Below, in pieces: positions 61,504 through 64,000 of a DNA stretch of 64,000 nt. Below the pieces are notes generated by a model. It saw only the letters and a program-made list of their open reading frames with translations. It had not been told where the DNA came from and ran no database searches. Numbering within the stretch: position 1 is the stretch's first letter; every line of letters starts with the position of its first letter. The position numbers and the translations under genes are program-made. Source of the DNA: Streptomyces akebiae (GTDB taxonomy: Bacteria > Actinomycetota > Actinomycetes > Streptomycetales > Streptomycetaceae); the NCBI RefSeq assembly GCF_019599145.1, contig NZ_CP080647.1, positions 8,742,001 to 8,806,000 of the forward strand, in the 5' to 3' direction.

Positions 61504-61863
61504 ATGCCGAGCGACCCCACCGAACGCCGTGTCGTCGTCACCGGAGTGCCCCGCCGTACCCCGCGCCCGTCCGGCCACCAGCGCCCCCGCACCGAGATCG
61601 ACGAACAGACCACCCTCGGCCACACCTACGTCCGCTCCCTCATGCGCAGCCAACTCCGCGCCGCCCTCGCCGTGTTCGCGGTCCTGGTCCTGCTGGTCGC
61701 CCCGCTGCCCCTGGTCTTCGCCGCGATGCCGGACGGCGCCGGCCTGGAGTGGGCCCTCCTCGGCTTCGGCGTCTACCCCCCGCTGGTCCTCCTCGCCCGT
61801 CGGCACGTGCGCCGCGCCGAACGCAACGAACAGGACCTCGTCCGCCTCGTCGAGGACCGCTGA
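61504..61863 (+). CDS. Small two-TM membrane protein (DUF485-like)
   Basis: 119 residues. A basic N-terminal region, two TM helices (ALAVFAVLVLLVAPLPLVFA and LEWALLGFGVYPPLVLLA) and a charged end RRHVRRAERNEQDLVRLVED, the arrangement of DUF485/YjcH proteins encoded next to acetate symporters. It begins 9 bases after the response regulator stop. It may stabilise or regulate the transporter. Confidence 0.8.
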   Translation: MPSDPTERRVVVTGVPRRTPRPSGHQRPRTEIDEQTTLGHTYVRSLMRSQLRAALAVFAVLVLLVAPLPLVFAAMPDGAGLEWALLGFGVYPPLVLLARRHVRRAERNEQDLVRLVEDR

Positions 61864-61923
61864 GGCGAACCACCGAGGCGACGCGAGCAGTGAACCCGTG
61901 AACGAGGAGACCGGAAGCAAGGC

Positions 61924-63669
61924 ATGAACGAGAACTACGCCGTTCCCGCGGTCGCCCTCGTCGTCGTGGCGACCGTCTTCGTCGGCGCCTTCGGCCTGCG
62001 CATCTCCCGCACCACCTCCGACTTCTACGTCGCCTCCCGGACCGTCGGACCCCGCCTCAACGCGGCCGCGATCAGCGGCGAGTACCTCTCCGCCGCCTCC
62101 TTCCTCGGTATCGCCGGCCTCGTCCTCGTCCAGGGCCCCGACATGCTCTGGTACCCGGTCGGCTACACCGCCGGCTACCTCGTCCTCCTGCTCTTCGTCG
62201 CCGCCCCGCTGCGCCGCTCCGGCGCGTACACGCTGCCCGACTTCGCCGAGGCCCGGCTCGCCTCCAAAACCGTACGACGGCTCGCGGGGGCCTTCGTCGT
62301 CGGCGTCGGCTGGCTCTACCTCCTGCCCCAACTGCAGGGCGCCGGACTGACGTTGAACGTGCTCACCGACGCCCCCGAGTGGCTCGGCGGTGTCATCGTC
62401 GCCGTCGTCGTCTCCGCCACCGTCGCCGCCGGCGGTATGCGCAGCATCACCTTCGTCCAGGCCTTCCAGTACTGGCTCAAGCTCACCGCCCTCCTCGTCC
62501 CCGCCCTCTTCCTGGTCCTCGCCTGGCAGGGCGACGGCGCCCCCCGGCACGCCTTCGACGAGCCCGCGACCTTCCGCGAACAACGCGTCGTCCGCGTCGA
62601 CGAGACCCTCGACCTGAAGCTCGGCGGCCCGCTCACCGTCACCGCCACCGGCACCATCGACGGCCGCCGCTACGACAACCGGCGCGTGGACCTGCCCACC
62701 GGCACCCACCGCATCGACCGGGGCACCCGCCTGACCTTCACCGAGGGCGACCCCGTCCCCGTCGCCGACCGAGGCACCAACGGCGGCATGTCCACCTCGC
62801 TCGCCGCCGGCCGCGAGGAACGCCCCCTGTACGCCACCTACGGGCTGATCCTCGCCACCTTCCTCGGCACCATGGGCCTGCCCCACGTCGTCGTCCGCTT
62901 CTACACCAGCCCGGACGGTGTCGCCGCCCGCCGCACCACGGTCGTCGTCCTCGGCATGATCGGCGCCTTCTACCTCCTCCCCCCGATCTACGGAGCACTC
63001 GGCCGCCTCTACGCCCCCGACCTCACCCTCACCGGCGACGCCGACGCGGCCGTCCTCCTGCTCCCGGACCGCATGATCGGCGGCCTCGGCGGCGACCTGC
63101 TCGGCGCGCTGGTCGCGGGCGGCGCCTTCGCCGCCTTCCTGTCCACCGCCTCAGGACTGACCATGGCCGTCGCCGGCGTGCTCACCCAGGACGTGCTGCC
63201 CGCCCGGGGCGTACGGCACTTCCGGCTCGCCGCGGTCCTCGCCATGGCGGTGCCGCTCGCCGCGAGCGTCCTGGTCGGCGGGCTGCCCGTCGCCGACGCG
63301 GTCGGCCTCGCCTTCGCCGTCTCGGCCTCCTCGTTCTGCCCGCTGCTCGTCCTCGGCATCTGGTGGCGGCGCCTCACCCCGCCGGGTGCCGCGGCCGGCA
63401 TGCTCGTCGGAGGCGGAGCGGCCCTCCTCGCGGTCGCCGCGACCATGGCCGGTTATCCCGGCACCGGCACCCTGCACGCCCTGCTGGCCTGGCCCGCCCT
63501 CTGGTCCGTACCGCTGGGCTTCCTCACGATGGTCCTGGTGTCCCTGGCCACCCCCGGCAAGGTCCCGCCCGAGACACCGGCGATCCTGGCCCGCTTCCAC
63601 CTCCCGGAGGAACTCGTCGGCGGCCGGACCCGCGCGGCGACCAAGGAGATCGAACTGTGGCGGCGGTGA
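61924..63669 (+). CDS. Sodium:solute symporter, acetate/monocarboxylate type
   Basis: 581 residues, about 13 TM helices. SSS-family marks: ASRTVGPRLNAAAISGEYLS, SAASFLGIAGLVLVQGPDM, GMRSITFVQAFQYWLK, and STASGLTMAVAGVLTQDVLP. Between TM helices near residues 210-300 it has a large hydrophilic loop with beta-like repeats (DLKLGGPLTVTATGTIDGR). It resembles ActP/MctC proteins that take up acetate, pyruvate or propionate. Gene order places it with the LytTR regulator and sensor kinase. Confidence 0.9.
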   Translation: MNENYAVPAVALVVVATVFVGAFGLRISRTTSDFYVASRTVGPRLNAAAISGEYLSAASFLGIAGLVLVQGPDMLWYPVGYTAGYLVLLLFVAAPLRRSGAYTLPDFAEARLASKTVRRLAGAFVVGVGWLYLLPQLQGAGLTLNVLTDAPEWLGGVIVAVVVSATVAAGGMRSITFVQAFQYWLKLTALLVPALFLVLAWQGDGAPRHAFDEPATFREQRVVRVDETLDLKLGGPLTVTATGTIDGRRYDNRRVDLPTGTHRIDRGTRLTFTEGDPVPVADRGTNGGMSTSLAAGREERPLYATYGLILATFLGTMGLPHVVVRFYTSPDGVAARRTTVVVLGMIGAFYLLPPIYGALGRLYAPDLTLTGDADAAVLLLPDRMIGGLGGDLLGALVAGGAFAAFLSTASGLTMAVAGVLTQDVLPARGVRHFRLAAVLAMAVPLAASVLVGGLPVADAVGLAFAVSASSFCPLLVLGIWWRRLTPPGAAAGMLVGGGAALLAVAATMAGYPGTGTLHALLAWPALWSVPLGFLTMVLVSLATPGKVPPETPAILARFHLPEELVGGRTRAATKEIELWRR

Positions 63670-63779
63670 GGGGCACCGCGCCGGGGACGGCGGCCGGACC
63701 GACCGACCTGACGCGGCACGAGAAAACGAGAAGGGAACCCACGGCCGGTGAGCGGTGTACCACATGCGGGAGGTGAGCG

Positions 63780-64000
63780 ATGAGCGGTGAAGTGACCGGC
63801 TTCCTGGCCGGGTTCTGCGTGGCCGTGCTCCCGCTGCTCGCGGCCGGCTTCTGGCTCGGCCGCCGTACGGCACACCCACGCAACAGCCTCGGCGGGCTCG
63901 GCACACCCGTCGAGCACGCCACCTTCCAGACCCTGCACACCGCCACCCTCGCCGCGCCCCCGCTGCGCGCCGGCCTCACGGAGGAGACGGCCCGCAGATC
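63780..64000 (+). CDS. Sensor histidine kinase, N-terminal part (cut by window end)
   Basis: 73 complete codons. GGAGGTGA lies ahead of ATG 63780. It starts with one TM helix (FLAGFCVAVLPLLAAGFWLG) followed by TAHPRNSLGGLGTPVEHATF and TLHTATLAAPPLRAGL. This matches the start of streptomycete LytS-like kinases encoded beside LytTR regulators and SSS transporters. The catalytic part is outside the window, so the call rests on context and this short stretch. Confidence 0.6.
   Translation, partial: MSGEVTGFLAGFCVAVLPLLAAGFWLGRRTAHPRNSLGGLGTPVEHATFQTLHTATLAAPPLRAGLTEETARR

Noticed and set aside
63666..63776. 36-codon frame between the SSS gene and the kinase, ending RCTTCGR
   Set aside because: GTG start overlaps the SSS stop, but no ribosome site or recognisable feature supports it; may be leader DNA of the kinase gene.
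1..64000. tRNA, rRNA, CRISPR and complete insertion sequence genes
   Set aside because: No cloverleaf with T-loop consensus, no rRNA-like conserved stretch and no transposase frame was seen by eye; a covariance scan could still find a missed small RNA.

Overview
The window is high-GC (roughly 70% or more) actinobacterial chromosome, almost certainly from a Streptomyces. GTG and TTG starts are frequent and there are two rare TTA (bldA-type) codons. Typical streptomycete families are present: a WhiJ/AbaA-like XRE + DUF397 + ATPase trio, MocR, ROK, ECF41 and UTRA-GntR regulators, DUF4326, DUF6328, and a c-di-AMP riboswitch ahead of an NlpC/P60 hydrolase. No rRNA or tRNA gene, CRISPR array, complete insertion sequence, phage or large biosynthetic cluster was seen. 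Gene content is mostly core-type metabolism and regulation, with a few mobile or accessory signs: a MITE-like element, a small RHH/Doc-like pair, an orphan Phd, an Imm21-like protein and a decayed PucR regulator.

Layout. 0-9.9 kb: sbcC, two Lrp/AsnC regulators each divergent from a probable target (a rhodanese and a Cys/Met-type PLP enzyme), an Imm21-like protein, a DUF885 peptidase and an ACT-GNAT fusion. 10-19.3 kb: a Tat-exported PhoD phosphatase behind a possible PHO box, MocR/DMT exporter, alpha/beta hydrolase/ECF41 sigma factor, a GntR-UTRA gene with a DasR-type (dre-like) palindrome on its promoter, a ROK regulator, and a TTA-containing small gene with a DNA-damage-type promoter. 19.3-28.3 kb: mug, purB, DUF4326, a Tat-type amidohydrolase, an SGNH hydrolase, two CNNM/CBS membrane proteins, a GNAT enzyme and an F420-type LLM oxidoreductase carrying a Streptomyces dispersed repeat inside its frame. 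28.3-36.4 kb: an FtsX/MacB-like ABC exporter, the RHH/Doc-like pair, a methyltransferase, and a secreted lipase divergent from a LuxR regulator.

36.4-41 kb is the biotin cluster (bioD, bioA, bioB on the minus strand; bioF divergent). 41-48.3 kb holds the DUF397/XRE/anti-sigma-like trio (TTA in the XRE gene), a DUF6328 membrane protein with a hexanucleotide-repeat 3' end, the NlpC/P60 gene behind its riboswitch, clpP with a small partner gene, the orphan Phd with a MITE at its stop codon, and a membrane exporter divergent from its TetR regulator with two matching operators. 48.5-53.3 kb is ureABC-F-G-D, with a GlnR-type box upstream and a long perfect hairpin between ureF and ureG. 53.4-60.6 kb holds a secreted tripeptidyl aminopeptidase-type hydrolase, an epimerase-like protein, PlsC, the PucR pseudogene, and an Lrp-DDAH-ornithine aminotransferase operon. 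60.7-64 kb holds a LytTR regulator, a small membrane protein, an SSS carboxylate symporter and the start of what is probably its sensor kinase, cut by the window end.

Functional themes are nitrogen handling (urease, methylarginine/ornithine catabolism, GlnR and Lrp control), biotin synthesis, secreted hydrolases, and many local regulator-target pairs whose operators are visible as short palindromes or repeats.
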